A stretch of 64,000 nt of DNA from Cycas panzhihuaensis. Its lineage: Eukaryota; Cycadophyta. The position numbers and the translations under genes were made by a program. The notes under the pieces were generated by a model, which was given only the letters and a program-made list of their open reading frames with translations, was not told the DNA's origin and searched no databases. The stretch covers positions 189,913,741 through 189,977,740 of the forward strand of contig CM041465.1 in NCBI GenBank assembly GCA_023213395.1, given 5' to 3'. Below, in pieces: positions 24,850-36,254 of the stretch (positions within the stretch are counted from its first letter, which is position 1; every line of letters begins with the position of its first letter).

Positions 24850-25551
24850 CATCTTGGTCATCTTCAACATACCTTGATTATTACAAAAGAAGTGGTAGCA
24901 TGAGTTTGTTAAAGTCTAAGTTTATCAAGAATCCTACATAGCCCAATCAACTATATAGTAGCATGAATAACTATTTTATATTCGGCTTCTATGGAGGAGA
25001 GGGAAACACTTACAATTTTGGTGATAGCCTTCTAATGAGATGGTAACCTCCTAATCAGATGCTTTGGGCTATGACATATACCTAGAGTAGATCCCAACTA
25101 CATAAGTGATGTCTGGTCAAGTGTGAGTAGATCAAGCTTTCAACTAACTATCGATACAAGGTGTGATTAAAATTCTTACCTTGTTCATATAGATTTAGCT
25201 CAGACCATGTTTCCATTAGTATTGGTAAAAGTTTACAATCATCTATTTTAAACCATTGTAGTAGTTTATTTAAGTACTTAGATTGTGACAAGAATGTATG
25301 ACTAACTTCCTACCATATCTCAATACTAAGGAAATGATGTAGCAACCCAAGATAATCATCTTAAAGTTACTTTTAAGTTTTAATTATAGCTAAGCTATTC
25401 CATCATCATTATTTCTAGTTATAGCCAAGTCATCCACATAAAGCACTATGATAGTGATCAAGTTTCATCTAATTTAAATGTACAAATGTGAATTAGAAGG
25501 TAAATAAATAAATACATGCTATATGAAAAAGATGTTAATCTTGGCATACTA
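24850..25551 (-). pseudogene. Copia-3 RT end and RNase H fragment
   Basis: Minus-strand translation shows the YVDDLAI box near 25430, the LSSIEAEYKIVIHAT RNase H block near 24990 and an NNQGMLKMTKM block near 24865, where Copia-B interrupts it. The right edge is the Copia-2 insertion. The RT half continues at 33123. Confidence 0.75.
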
Positions 25552-26095
25552 TGTTAAACCTTATGTTTACATGTTAAGTGTATGCTTTATTTTTTTATTC
25601 TTTCATTCATTATTTTATACTTAATGGGGTGACTAATCACTTAAGTGATAAAGTGCCCACCCACTTTCATACTAGTGACATAACATTGCAACTAAAGGGT
25701 CAAATAGACCCTCATCTATATTTACTCACTTGAGAGCCTAATGGATACATGTCCCTCATGCATGACATGTAATCCATGCATTGCATGTACCTTAGATATT
25801 TGCCACTTGGCAAACATCCAACAGTGTTAGGTAATCTCAGTTACTCTATATATTGAGACCTCTCCTCATGTCTCATATGTAGAGTTGATATGTAATGTTA
25901 TGTTGCCATTTTGCTAATCTGTTAGTATTCTTTGGAGTAGGACTAATTCCTCCTCCTCACATCTTAGTATTATTTTGCTTCCTTGATCTTGCTTATCTTA
26001 ATTTTGCTCTTATGTTATTTAGAACTAGAAGTGAGCTATCTTCAAGATCTTGGATTTATATGTCTTAAGCACTTTAATCCTTTGGCCTTTTCTCA
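25552..26095 (+). repeat. 5' LTR of Copia-2
   Basis: Begins TGTTAAACC and ends TTTCTCA. It aligns along its full length with 32581-33122. A TATA-like CTATATATTGAGA lies near 25847. Typical TG...CA ends. Confidence 0.93.
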
Positions 26096-26099
26096 GATT

Positions 26100-26111
26100 T
26101 GGTATGAGAGT
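26100..26111 (+). promoter_or_regulatory. PBS of Copia-2
   Basis: TGGTATGAGAGT, four bases after the LTR, matches the initiator tRNA-Met complement at 10 of 12 bases. Confidence 0.75.
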
Positions 26112-28406
26112 TGGAGGAGACTAGTTCCCTCTGTTCTAATTTTTTTTCTTACTTATTAGAGATTTAAAGTGGGTTTTTACACCCCTTTGGTGACGACCTT
26201 CACTCTCTGAAGGTAATTTAAGGATTATTGAAGCTTATCTCTATAGATCAAGGCTATTCTAAAGTATTCTGAATGTTGGAAGTGGTTGCACTCTGATTTG
26301 AGACAATCCTTTAGAGGTTTCAAGCTAGTTTTAATCACATTTCATGTGTTTTTTGCACTAGAAACTAAATATTTTGGTTATTTTTTCTCACAAATCAAGG
26401 TGTAGGGGTATTTTGAAGAATTTTAAAGCTTACTAACTAATATTATTACGAGTTACTAACTTTCTATTGGCTGTGAAGTATTTCTAGGTTGATTTCAGCC
26501 CTCAAACCCCATAGGGAAAGCTTAATCTGCTCATGTGTGCTTTTTGAAGCCTCCTACTCATCAAGAGAAATCTACACACACCCTTAGTAGACCCCACAAA
26601 CATTTTGCAAGCATTGAAAGAGAGTTGCAGTTGCTGCTTTGACTGTGGTGACTCCCTCTACATGCGCACCCTATTTTAACTTCAACCTACTATTTCTCTC
26701 TTTAAAAGCAACCAAACCAGCTCAAAATTGAGTTGGTTCTTTGCCTTAGTATGGAACCCATGCATGTAAAATTTTGTCTCAATCTGATGATCCATTGAGG
26801 AGATACAAGTGATTGAAGCTCCATGGCTGTCGCTCCGTCTCATCACCATTCGAACTGATTTCTCAAATTTTCTTAAAATTTCTTTTAATCCTTTCTTAAG
26901 TTTCAACCTTACGTTATGTTATATGGAATATTTTGAGCATATTCCACTTTATATAATCTCTTTTTTCCTAAAGTCACCTTTTAACTTAAGTTTAAAGCAT
27001 TAAAAACACTTTTTTAAGCTTAAAATCATTATTTCTTTAAGTGCTTTTTCTTCAAAGTGGCACCATCACTAAAATACGGTGATTTTGAGTTAGATTTCAG
27101 TCCTTCCAAGTGATCTACACTTAGAAATTAATATTTTGCCTTCTTTTTTAAGCCTTCTCTTTGTCACTTTTGACTTTTGGCTTAATAATTTTAAAAGAAA
27201 AATTAACTTTTTTTCAATCTTTGAAGATTAAAATCTTTATTGTAAGTAGTGATTTTATTAAATAACTATAGCTCAGCCAATCTCTTATCTTTGAAGATTA
27301 AAATTACTAGCTTAAGTTCTCATTCAAGGCTCCTTGCATGGTGATCTTGTCATTCAAATTTGTAAAATAGGTGAAAATTTAGCCTTTACTTCTTTAGCAT
27401 TTTTGCCTCATTTAACACTTGATTTATGTTGTATAAGTGTTAAAAGGCCTTGATAAAGTGATTTTAAAATACTAACACTTTGTTAAAGTAATTTTTATCA
27501 CTAACTTAACATGTTTTTTAAGGCACCTTGCATGGTGACCTATTACCCTTAGTCACAAACGAGGGTTGAAAACATCTTTTTTAATAAAATTACTTTATTT
27601 TGTTGATTGTTGGGACTATTTTAAAGTCGCAACACATGGTGCTTGACATCTTCAACTTGCAAGTGACTCTTTCCTTTACTCTTCAAGAATTAAAAAGAAC
27701 CCACTTACATTTGTTACACAAAGACTTTATGCTTTGAAGTACTTAGCATCTTCATTAAAGTGTCAAAATTATTTATTATACTTAAGCACTTTATTTTACT
27801 TTACTCAGATAACACTCTTTCTCATATTAAAGTGCTCTTGTAAATCACTCAAGTGATCATTGTGATGTACCTAATTGCTTCATCTTGAAGCTCTTTTATC
27901 ATTGTAAAAGCAAAGCATCTACATCATCTAAGTAAAACTTACTCTAAAAGTCTACTTAAGTCTTCTAAAAGTGAACTTTAAAATCAAGTTAAAGAGGCTT
28001 GAAAAAGATTCAAACCTTGCCTCTAAAATAACCTTAAGTTTAGTGCATTCCCTAAAGGACTAACTAACTATACGATTAGTACATGACAATTAAGATTTCT
28101 TGAGATAAAGGACATTTAAAAAGTGTGTTATTTGGGTTGTGAATCCCAAGGAAAGCATGGTATGTCTATGCAGATCAACCCTACCTACCTTGTACTATAT
28201 TTATCTTGGTCAACTATTGGATCTTGTTTATAGATCAGCGTTGGACTAACTCTTTTGCCTAGTCCTCCACCCCTTATTACTCCATTTAGTTATTAGATCT
28301 TCTAGTAAGATCAGGACTATTAGTTTTGTTAGAAAGTAGAACTTAAGCAATGAAAGCATTGAGTTTCCAAGTCATCTACTAGCTTCAATCCTTCTACAAC
28401 TTAAAC
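26112..28406 (+). other. long untranslated leader of Copia-2
   Basis: About 2.3 kb separate the PBS from the gag ATG, without coding similarity. The small ORFs on both strands at 26682-27003 overlap each other and match no family. The leader holds internal direct repeats: TTGAAGATTAAAAT twice, about 60 bases apart near 27225 and 27287, and CCTTGCATGGTGA twice, near 27332 and 27525. Confidence 0.7.
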
Positions 28407-29215
28407 ATGGCTTCTTTAAATATGTTCAATGCATGCACAATCAAGTTGATAAGACATGAGAATTATCAAGATTAAAAGAGGCAAAAACAAAACCTCTTAA
28501 AGATGAATAAACTTTAGGGCTATGTTTTTAGTAGATATCCTATACCTGAATCTATAGATGTTGATGGTGTGGTTGTTGATCTTAATATTGATTATGTTAC
28601 TTCTTGGAAAGCCAAGGATGAAATAGCTTTGGCATTTTTGTATATGGTTATTAATGTAAATGTTGATCAAAATATTATAAATGATGAAACTTCGAAGAAA
28701 GCTTGGGACATTTTGTCCTCTTTGTATGAAAGACAAGATGAAGATTATATTTTATTAGTTAAAGCAAAACTTTATTTAATAAAGTATGTAAAGCCTATAT
28801 CAGTATTTCTTACTTCTATTAAAGAAATTTATAATGAATTGAATGCTTTAGGTAAACCTACTTCAAGGGATGAACTTGTCACCACCACCATTCGAGCTTT
28901 GCCTAAAGATTTCAATGGCTTTATTTCATCTATCACTTGAGATGGATATCTTTCTATAATGACCTACAATTAACTAGAGAGTTTGTTATTTCAAGAGGAG
29001 TAAATTTATGATAAAGAAAATGATAATAGTGGATCTACTTCAAGAGCTTTCATGGCCAAGTTAAAGGCCAAACAAACTCCCAAACCTTCACTAATAAAAC
29101 CATTTGGGAATATAGATATTGGCACTTCAAAAGCTAATGTTATTTGTCATTATTGTGGCAAGGTTGGCCGCATTACTCCTGATTATCGAAAGAAGAAAGT
29201 AGATCTTTAACGTAC
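28407..29215 (+). pseudogene. gag of Copia-2 (UBN2-type with zinc knuckle)
   Basis: The ATG at 28407 opens a product starting MASLNMFNACTIKL. Stops occur near 28470 and 28500; the longest open part is 28569-28940. The block KAWDILSSLYERQDEDY followed by the helical LVKAKLYLIKYVKPISVFL is typical of the copia gag (UBN2) domain, which forms the virus-like particle. A CCHC zinc knuckle follows near 29140-29190 as CHYCGKVGRITPDYRKK, where the His is now Arg and the last Cys Tyr, so RNA binding would be lost. A TAG stop ends the similarity with a Gln-rich tail near 29210. Confidence 0.85.
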
Positions 29216-29399
29216 ACAATAATAGTAGCCATATTAGAGACAATAACCTCGTTAGCAATTCTAGCAACAGCAGCAATTTCAATAACAATAATATCCCCCT
29301 TGACCAAATTGAGGTGCATACCAAGGAGGTCAAAGGGGAAGGGGGGGTTTTAGAGGTGGCAATCAATGGCACATAAATTAGTTTACAGAAGAGAATAAG

Positions 29400-32300
29400 C
29401 TACTTTGTGCTTATCATACTTCAGATGTTGATCAAACTTGGATCGTCGATTTGAGGGCATCATTACATATGACTGGACATGATGAACTTCTTCATGACAT
29501 CAAATAAGGGAATGGTAAATCAGTAACTTTTGCAAATAATGAATTAGTGGAGATCTTTGGTATAAGTAAAGTTTCCTTATTTCATTCTTCTTTAAATCCC
29601 TCTTTAACATTTCCCAATGGTGATGCCTATTACATTTCTTCTACAGCGAAGAACTTGCTATCTGTTATCTAATTGGATAAGTAACAGATGAGCATCTTGT
29701 TTAAAAATGGGAAATGTATTATCAGTAACAAGCATGATCAGATTATAGCCATTGATAATGAAGACTATGGTCTTTATAAGTTGGATGCAAGTAACATAAC
29801 TTTTGATTCTTCTTACTCTATCATACCATCATCAACAAAGATGCAACTTTGGCATCATCGTATACGCCACTTGAGTTTAGACAATTTCAAGTTAATGGTA
29901 AACAAAAATATGGTGCATGGACTTCTAAAGCTATATGGTTATAAATGCCTTTGTGAAGCTTGTATAATAGGGACACAACTTAGATTGCCTTTTCCTAAAG
30001 GTAAAGCATGGCGTGCGTCATATCCTTTAAAGTTGATACATTCTAATTTATATGGACCTATGTCCACAACATCTTTTGGAGGTGCATTATATTATATCTC
30101 TTTCATAGATGATTTCTCTCACAAAGTTTTGGTTTACTTCCTCAAACATAAATCTGAAGCATTCTAGAAGTTCAAGGAATTCAAGATTGAAGTAGAGAAT
30201 GAATCTGGCTATATAATCAAAATACTAAGGTTAGATAATGGAGGTAAATTCACTTCAAATGAATTCACTCAATTCTATAAGAAGAATGGAATTCAGAGAC
30301 AATTCACTACTCTTCATACTCCTCAACAAAATGGAGTCTCTAAACGTATGAATAAGACTTTGGAAAATAAAGCCAAAGCCATGATGCATACAAAATGACT
30401 CACACAAGCATATTGGATAGAATCATTTCATATAGCTGCTTATGTGGCAAATCAGAGTCATTGATATCACACCAGAAGAAACTTGGTCTGGTAAAAAGCC
30501 AACTGTCAATCACTTTAGGATATTTGGGTGTACTTCATATATGCACATCCCTAATCAGCAAAGATCTAAGTTAGACAAACATAGTCTAAAATGCATCTTT
30601 ATAGGCTATGCCATTTATAGTAAAACTAACAAGTTGTATGATCCTATTAGAAAGAAAATGCATCTCTTAAGAGATGTAATCTTTCCTAAAGAAGAGGCTA
30701 AAGAATTAGAAATTGCATCCTTCTAACCTCCTCTTGATAAAGGTAAAAAGATTGTTGAGTACTTTATTCCCTCTCAATCTTCCATATCATGTACACTAAT
30801 TGCACCAACTAGACCATCTACATTAGTAGATATTACTCCACTTGATCCTAATACATTATCTTTTGATCCATCACTCAAACCAGAAGACATTGACGTTTAA
30901 GTCACATCAGTTAAAAAATTAACAAAATTATTTACTTTAACTATTCAAGATGGCCATATTATTGAAGGAAAGAGTCAATCAAAATATAGGTAGCAAACCA
31001 ATTATATACTCATGGCTAATACACTTTGTGTTGATGAGCCCTCTACCTTTAAGGAGGCATCTCAAAATGATAACTGAAAAACTTCTATGGATGAAGAAAT
31101 CCATTATATTGAAAAGAATGGAACATGGGATTTGGTAGAATTACCTAAGCATAAATAGGCAATTAGTTGCAAATAGGTCTATAAGACCAAATTCTATTTT
31201 AATGGTACATTCAAGCACCATAAGGCATGACTTGTTGTAAAAGGGTTCAAACAAAAAGAAGGCATTGACTATGAGGAGACTTTTGCACTTGTTGTTAATA
31301 TGAACACCATCAGACTCATCTTGGCCTTAGCTGCTTAATATAAATAGCCTGCATATCAGATGGATGTGAAGAGTGCCTTTCTCAATGGTGATCTTTAAGA
31401 GGAGATATATTTGGAACAACCTCCTAGTTACAAAGTATAAGGTAATGATCACTTGGTTTATTATCTGAAAAAGACTTTATATAGCTTGAAACAAGCTCCT
31501 CGAGCATGGTACTCCAAAATTGATGATTATTTTTTGAGACATGGTTTTCATCGTTCCACATTATATTCCAACTTATATATCAAAGTTGAGAAAGACCATG
31601 CTATTTTTATTGTCTTATATATTGATGACTTAGTGATCATTGGTAATGACACTAAGATAATACACATTCTCTAGAATAATTTGAAAAGAACCTTTGAGAT
31701 GACAGATCTTGGACTACTATATTATTTTCTAGGCTTTGAGGTATGGTAACAGCTTAGATCTATCTTCATATCTTAAGCAAAATATTCTTGGGACATTTTG
31801 TAGTGGTTCAAGATCCATAATTATAAACTAACAACAACACCTATGGAGAATGGAACAAAGCTTACTCTTAATGAGGAAGTTGAACCTACACATCCCACTA
31901 TTTACTGGCAGTTGATTGGTAGGCTCATTTATCTCACCAACACTCAATTGAATATTTTATTTGTAGTTAGGATTTGTTCTAGATACATGTCTGAACTCAA
32001 TTAGAAACATTGGAATGCAGCAAAATGCATACTCAAATACATCAAAGGGACATTACAGCATGGTATTTAATATACACATAATGAGGACTTTATCTTGGAA
32101 GGGTTCTCAAATTCTAATTAGGTAGGTTGTCAGAATAGCCAGAGATCCACCTTGAGTTATTGCTTTGCCCTTGGTTCTGGAGCTATTTCATGGAATTACA
32201 AGAAGTAACCCAATGTTGCCTTATCCTCCACTAAAGTAGAATATAAAGTTGTTGTCAATGTAGCTTGTGAGACTATCTAGCTATGATAGATTCTTGGAGA

Positions 32301-32560
32301 GATTGGACTTGAGAAAAATCACCCCACCAAGATATATTATGGCAATCAGAGTGTACTTAAGTTAGCCAAGAATCCAGTTTTTCATGCACGGACCAAACAC
32401 ATTGAGATTCATCATCACTTCATCAGAGAGAATGTACAAAATTATGAGATTAACCTCTAGTACAGACCTATAGAGGAGTAGACAGCAGATATCTTTACTA
32501 AGCCTCTTAGTAGAGAAAAATTTATAAAATTCAATGATCATCTTGGCGTCCAACTTAACA
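29400..32560 (+). pseudogene. pol of Copia-2: protease, integrase, RT, RNase H
   Basis: The protease active site near 29445 reads WIVDLRAS, so the D-S-G triad is damaged. GAG-pre-integrase is at 29688-30010 with HHRIRHLS and the CxxC pair. Integrase follows, with IHSNLYGP (first Asp now Asn), RLDNGGKF, and NGVSKRMN where the catalytic Glu is Lys. RT starts near 31120, with QMDVKSAFLNGDL followed by a stop at a Gln codon, then YSLKQAPRAWYSK and YIDDLVIIGND. RNase H is at about 32080-32530, with SSTKVEYK and HARTKHIEIHHHFI. Many stops replace Gln. The integrase could not be active even without the stops. Confidence 0.92.
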
Positions 32561-32570
32561 TTGTAAATAG

Positions 32571-32580
32571 TAAGGGGGGG
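32571..32580 (+). promoter_or_regulatory. polypurine tract of Copia-2
   Basis: TAAGGGGGGG sits immediately before the TG of the 3' LTR, the expected plus-strand primer site. Confidence 0.9.
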
Positions 32581-33122
32581 TGTTAAACCTTATGTTTACA
32601 TGTTAAGTATGTACTTTATTCTTTTATTCTTTCATTTATTATTTTGTACTTTATGGGGTGACTAATTACTTAAGTGATAAAGTGCACACCCACTTTCATC
32701 CTAGTGACATAATATTATAACTAAAGGGTCAAATAAAACCCTTATATATTTTTGCTCACTTGAGAGCCTAATGGAAACATGTCCCTCATGAATGACATGC
32801 AAGCCATGTATTGCATGTACCTTAGATATTTGCCACTTGGCAAACCTCCAATGGTGTTAGGTAACCTCAGTTACTCTATATATTGAGATCTCTCCTCATG
32901 TCTCATATGTAGAGTTGATGTGTAATGTTATGCTTCCATTTTGCTAATGAATTGGTATTCTTTGGAGTAGGACTAATTCCTCCTCACATCTTGATATTAT
33001 CTTACTTCCTTAATCTTGCTTATCTTTGTTTTACTCTTATGCCATTTAGAACTAGAGGTGAGCTATCTTCAAGATCTTGGCTTTATAGGTCTTAGGCACT
33101 TTAATCCTTTGGCTTTTTCTCA
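32581..33122 (+). repeat. 3' LTR of Copia-2
   Basis: Begins TGTTAAACC directly after the polypurine tract and ends TTTTCTCA. Same order of blocks as the 5' LTR with scattered substitutions and small indels. Confidence 0.93.
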
Positions 33123-34300
33123 TATACTAGACATGTGGTGCCTACTTTAATCCATATAAGGCTTTCTTAAGATTATAAACTAAGTGCTTTTTACCAAGAA
33201 TAACATAGCTATGAAGTCACTTTATGAAAACCTCTTCACTAAGCTCTTCATTCAAGAAAGCACTCTTCACATCTATTTGGTATATGGGCTAGTTGAATTG
33301 ATCCACAAGCAATGTAACCAAATAGAATGTGGTCATGTTGGAAACCAATGTAAAGGTTTTATCATAATTAATCTCCTCTTACTGTTTGAAGCCTCTTATA
33401 ACTAATCAAGAATTTTAATACTCAATGGTACCATCGATATGGAATCTTATCTTATAAAGCTAGTGGCAATCAATTGGCTTCTTTCTAGGTGGTAGTTCTA
33501 TTAGCTCCCATGTTTTATTCTTAAGCATAGAGTTCTTTTTTTCATTTATTATAGCTTTCAATATTTGGTCTTTGACTACCTACTCAAATGTGAAGGGCTT
33601 AGAAGTCTTAAGGATACATGCCATTAAGACATAGTTATATGAGTGCTTTATGTTAGATTCTTTTTTTGAAGCTATGGGAGAAGGAGGTGCATCCTTTATT
33701 AGTTGTTATAGCCACTTAGGAGGTTTTTGAATACTAGTGACCTCCACATAAAGATTATTAGCAAATATAAGTAGCATTGCAATGGTAACATCTAAAGTAG
33801 ATGTTGAAGCTAATGGAATCGAAGATAGACTTGGTGTGTAAGAGGATGTGGGTGCTGGTGGATCAAGAATTGGTATAAGAGGTATTTTAGGTACACTGAC
33901 ATCTTCATCTACTATAAACTAGAGCTATGAAAGATCTAGGTCCTAAGTATTTTAAAAAAATATGACATCTCAAGTGGTATATACCTATTTTCCAAAAGGG
34001 TTGTATACTTTCAAGTCTTTGCATCTGGGTACATAACTAATAAGGATGCACTATAGGCTTATATCATCTAATTTCTTTCTATTCTCCTTGGGGATAAATT
34101 TAGAGGCTATGCAACTAAACATTCTAAGGTGAGATATAGTAGACTTTATGCCTAATTAAGCCTCCATGAGAGTGATGTCTCTAACTTTATTATGATATTC
34201 CTATTTGTAATATAAAGCAATAGTTGATATAGCTTTGAACCAAAATTGAGTAGCAAGTTTAATAGTGCTTAACATGGTTTTTAGAAAGGTGCCTATTTCT
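33123..34300 (-). pseudogene. Copia-3 integrase end and RT first half
   Basis: Read downwards from 34300: an integrase C-terminal block (GTFLKTMLSTIKLATQFW, then VRDITLMEA near 34170), the post-integrase region near 34030-34110 with KKLDDISL and CILISY, then the RT N-terminus near 33480 and an LKKALYGLK block near 33150-33175 at the Copia-2 junction. The catalytic integrase core is missing beyond 34300. Stops occur in all frames. Confidence 0.75.
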
Positions 34301-35839
34301 GCCACAACATATATAGGTAATATTTTATTTATGTTGTTGGTTCCTTAAAGGTTATGATTATTGTGGCTATTATGGCTACTGTCAGATATTCAAAGAGCCA
34401 AACTACTAGGTAAGGGGTTATTACGGAGTTGGCTACTGACATGGCTATTGTGGTGGTTGATTTCTTTTTAAACTCTTGAGTGCACATATAGGGGTAGAGT
34501 CAGAAGTGGATACCGCTCCTTGGCAATTGAATATGTTCTTCACTGTTGGCAAGAGTCATTCCAAAGTATTGAAGTCCATTTTGGGAAAGGTATCATAAAG
34601 TCTAGATATATAACTATTATATTTTATAAGAAGGATATTGAGGATACTAGATACTAGGTCATGGTCAAAAGGAGGTTTACTAAGGATAATAAGTTAGTTT
34701 CTAATTATTTTAATTTTAGTAAGGTGGACCATTATGGTACCTATAAAGGGTATACCAAAGAGGTAAGATTTTAAAGTAAGAGACTTTGAATCATCTTGTC
34801 TCTTATAAAGGGAATATATTATGGTCTAAGTATCATGAGAGGTTTTGAAGTTTCTATGTTTTGGTCTACTTAGTCTTCTATAGCCAATTGGACAAATAAA
34901 AGGGAAATGTTATCCTCAAGTTTAAAATCTACTAGGGCAACTAAATATGCTAGATTTTTTTAGCTAAAGTTATTTGGGTCTTATGTAAGTGCATGTGGAG
35001 CTATGTCCCCATTGATATAGACCTAATAATCATTCTTAATTAGGAGGTTTTAAACTAAATTTTTCTAAGCTGAAAAGTTATTTATTCCACTAAGTTTAAT
35101 TGTATTGGATGCGAGCATTTGAGCTACTATTTTTAGTTTGTCTTTTAGTATCATATTTACCTAAGGAAGATGCTAAATTATAATGCTAAGTTTAAGGGTC
35201 TCTGAGAAGCCTTTGACCATTAATTTTTCTAGTGACACCTATCCACAAGTGGTAAATCAGGGACTTTATATACCGATATGTGAGTTTTAAGCTCCATATT
35301 TTTAGTATATATCCACCAGTATCAATCTTATACCTAGTGAAAGATTTAGTTGAGAACTAGAAACTAAGGCACTCACCCTCTCTAGGTCTAGTCTAGTCTT
35401 CAAACTCTAAAGTAAGGTTTTACAACTTAGCCTACCAGTTAATACACCTTATAGCTAGTGGACTTCTCTAATATTTATATAATTTGAAAATGATAACTAA
35501 TGTGTACAAAGTAGTAGCTTTAGGGGTCCTAACCATTCCCCTTGTAAGGTTGAAAAACGTTTGCTTGTGTATTTAGAAGTTATCTTATTAATGTTTAAAG
35601 TTAAAGTGAATTTTTAATATGTTTTTATTTAGAAAAGAGGGTTCCTTTTATCAAATAAAAGAAAAAAGGCCAAATGAAAAGTAATACCTCAAAGAAAAAT
35701 AGAAGGATTTAGGGTACTCTTTAGAGAACTTTACTACCAAGAGAAGATCAACCTTCTTCACATAAGTAAGGCACCTAAAACCATAATGTATAAACAAATA
35801 TCAGTTAAAAACTAGATAGGATAGTAAATAATATCTAAC
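34301..35839 (+). other. unidentified stretch with weak coding character
   Basis: One plus-strand frame at about 34600-35600 reads fairly well between TAG/TAA stops, but I recognise no motif. It could be part of another decayed element. It ends at the composite repeat starting at 35840. Confidence 0.25.
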
Positions 35840-36240
35840 TTTTGGAGTTAATAGTCATCACTCCACTCCTACCTTCCAACCAGAAATACACACCTCATCT
35901 TTTTCAAATTACATATGTGGGTTCTCAACATGTGTAGGTATGTTTAAGGTAAGTTTATATTAATTTGAGTTAAGTTTACTTTGAGTTGAATTATGATTAT
36001 TTTATTATTATTTCAATTTTAAGGGTTGAAGAGTTTCCCTTCTGCCCCCAAACTATATAATTTAAGGGGTGTGTAACCCTAGTGTCTTTAGATACCACCT
36101 TTAATATTGGACATTTGTACTACTCTTTTCACAACATGGATTGAATACAATGGCTTTCCTGATTATGCAACAATGATCTATTGAAGTTTTGATTATCTCT
36201 TTTATGTTCTACCCTGTTCTCCTACATTTTATTTCCTTCA
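35840..36240 (+). repeat. copia LTR, left copy
   Basis: It starts TTTTGGAG where the right copy has TGTTGGAG, so the G of the terminal TG has mutated, and ends CCTTCA. A TATA-like ACTATATAATTT lies near 36050. A PBS follows two bases later. Confidence 0.8.
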
Positions 36241-36242
36241 TC

Positions 36243-36254
36243 TGGTATCAGAGA
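36243..36254 (+). promoter_or_regulatory. PBS, left copy
   Basis: TGGTATCAGAGA matches the initiator tRNA-Met complement at 11 of 12 bases, two bases after the LTR. Confidence 0.82.

Larger units (their letters stand above)
25552..33122 (+). mobile_element. Copia-2, complete copia element nested in Copia-3
   Basis: Two LTRs of 544 and 542 bp bound a PBS, a 2.3-kb leader, gag, pol and a polypurine tract. The flanks read ...CATACTA before the 5' LTR and TATACTA after the 3' LTR, so a 5-6 bp target duplication (ATACTA) is likely with one extra base at the right junction. The host sequence on both sides is antisense copia RT (Copia-3). Gag and pol carry many stops, so the copy is dead, but all structural parts are present. 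Confidence 0.92.
18434..34300 (-). mobile_element. Copia-3, minus-strand copia split by two later insertions
   Basis: Three minus-strand pieces make one copia pol when read in order: 34300-33123 (integrase end and first half of RT), 25551-24850 (YVDD region of RT and first part of RNase H) and 18690-18470 (RNase H C-terminus). The gaps are filled by Copia-2 (25552-33122) and Copia-B (about 18698-24843). The RT sequence resumes across the first gap and the RNase H across the second in the expected domain order. The 5' end is cut near 34300. This is the oldest layer in this part of the window. Confidence 0.75.

Noticed and set aside
24850-24868. Minus-strand TGTTGAAGATGACC as the start of a longer Copia-B LTR
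   Set aside because: It encodes the NNQGMLKMTKM block of Copia-3 RNase H, so the LTR must end before it.
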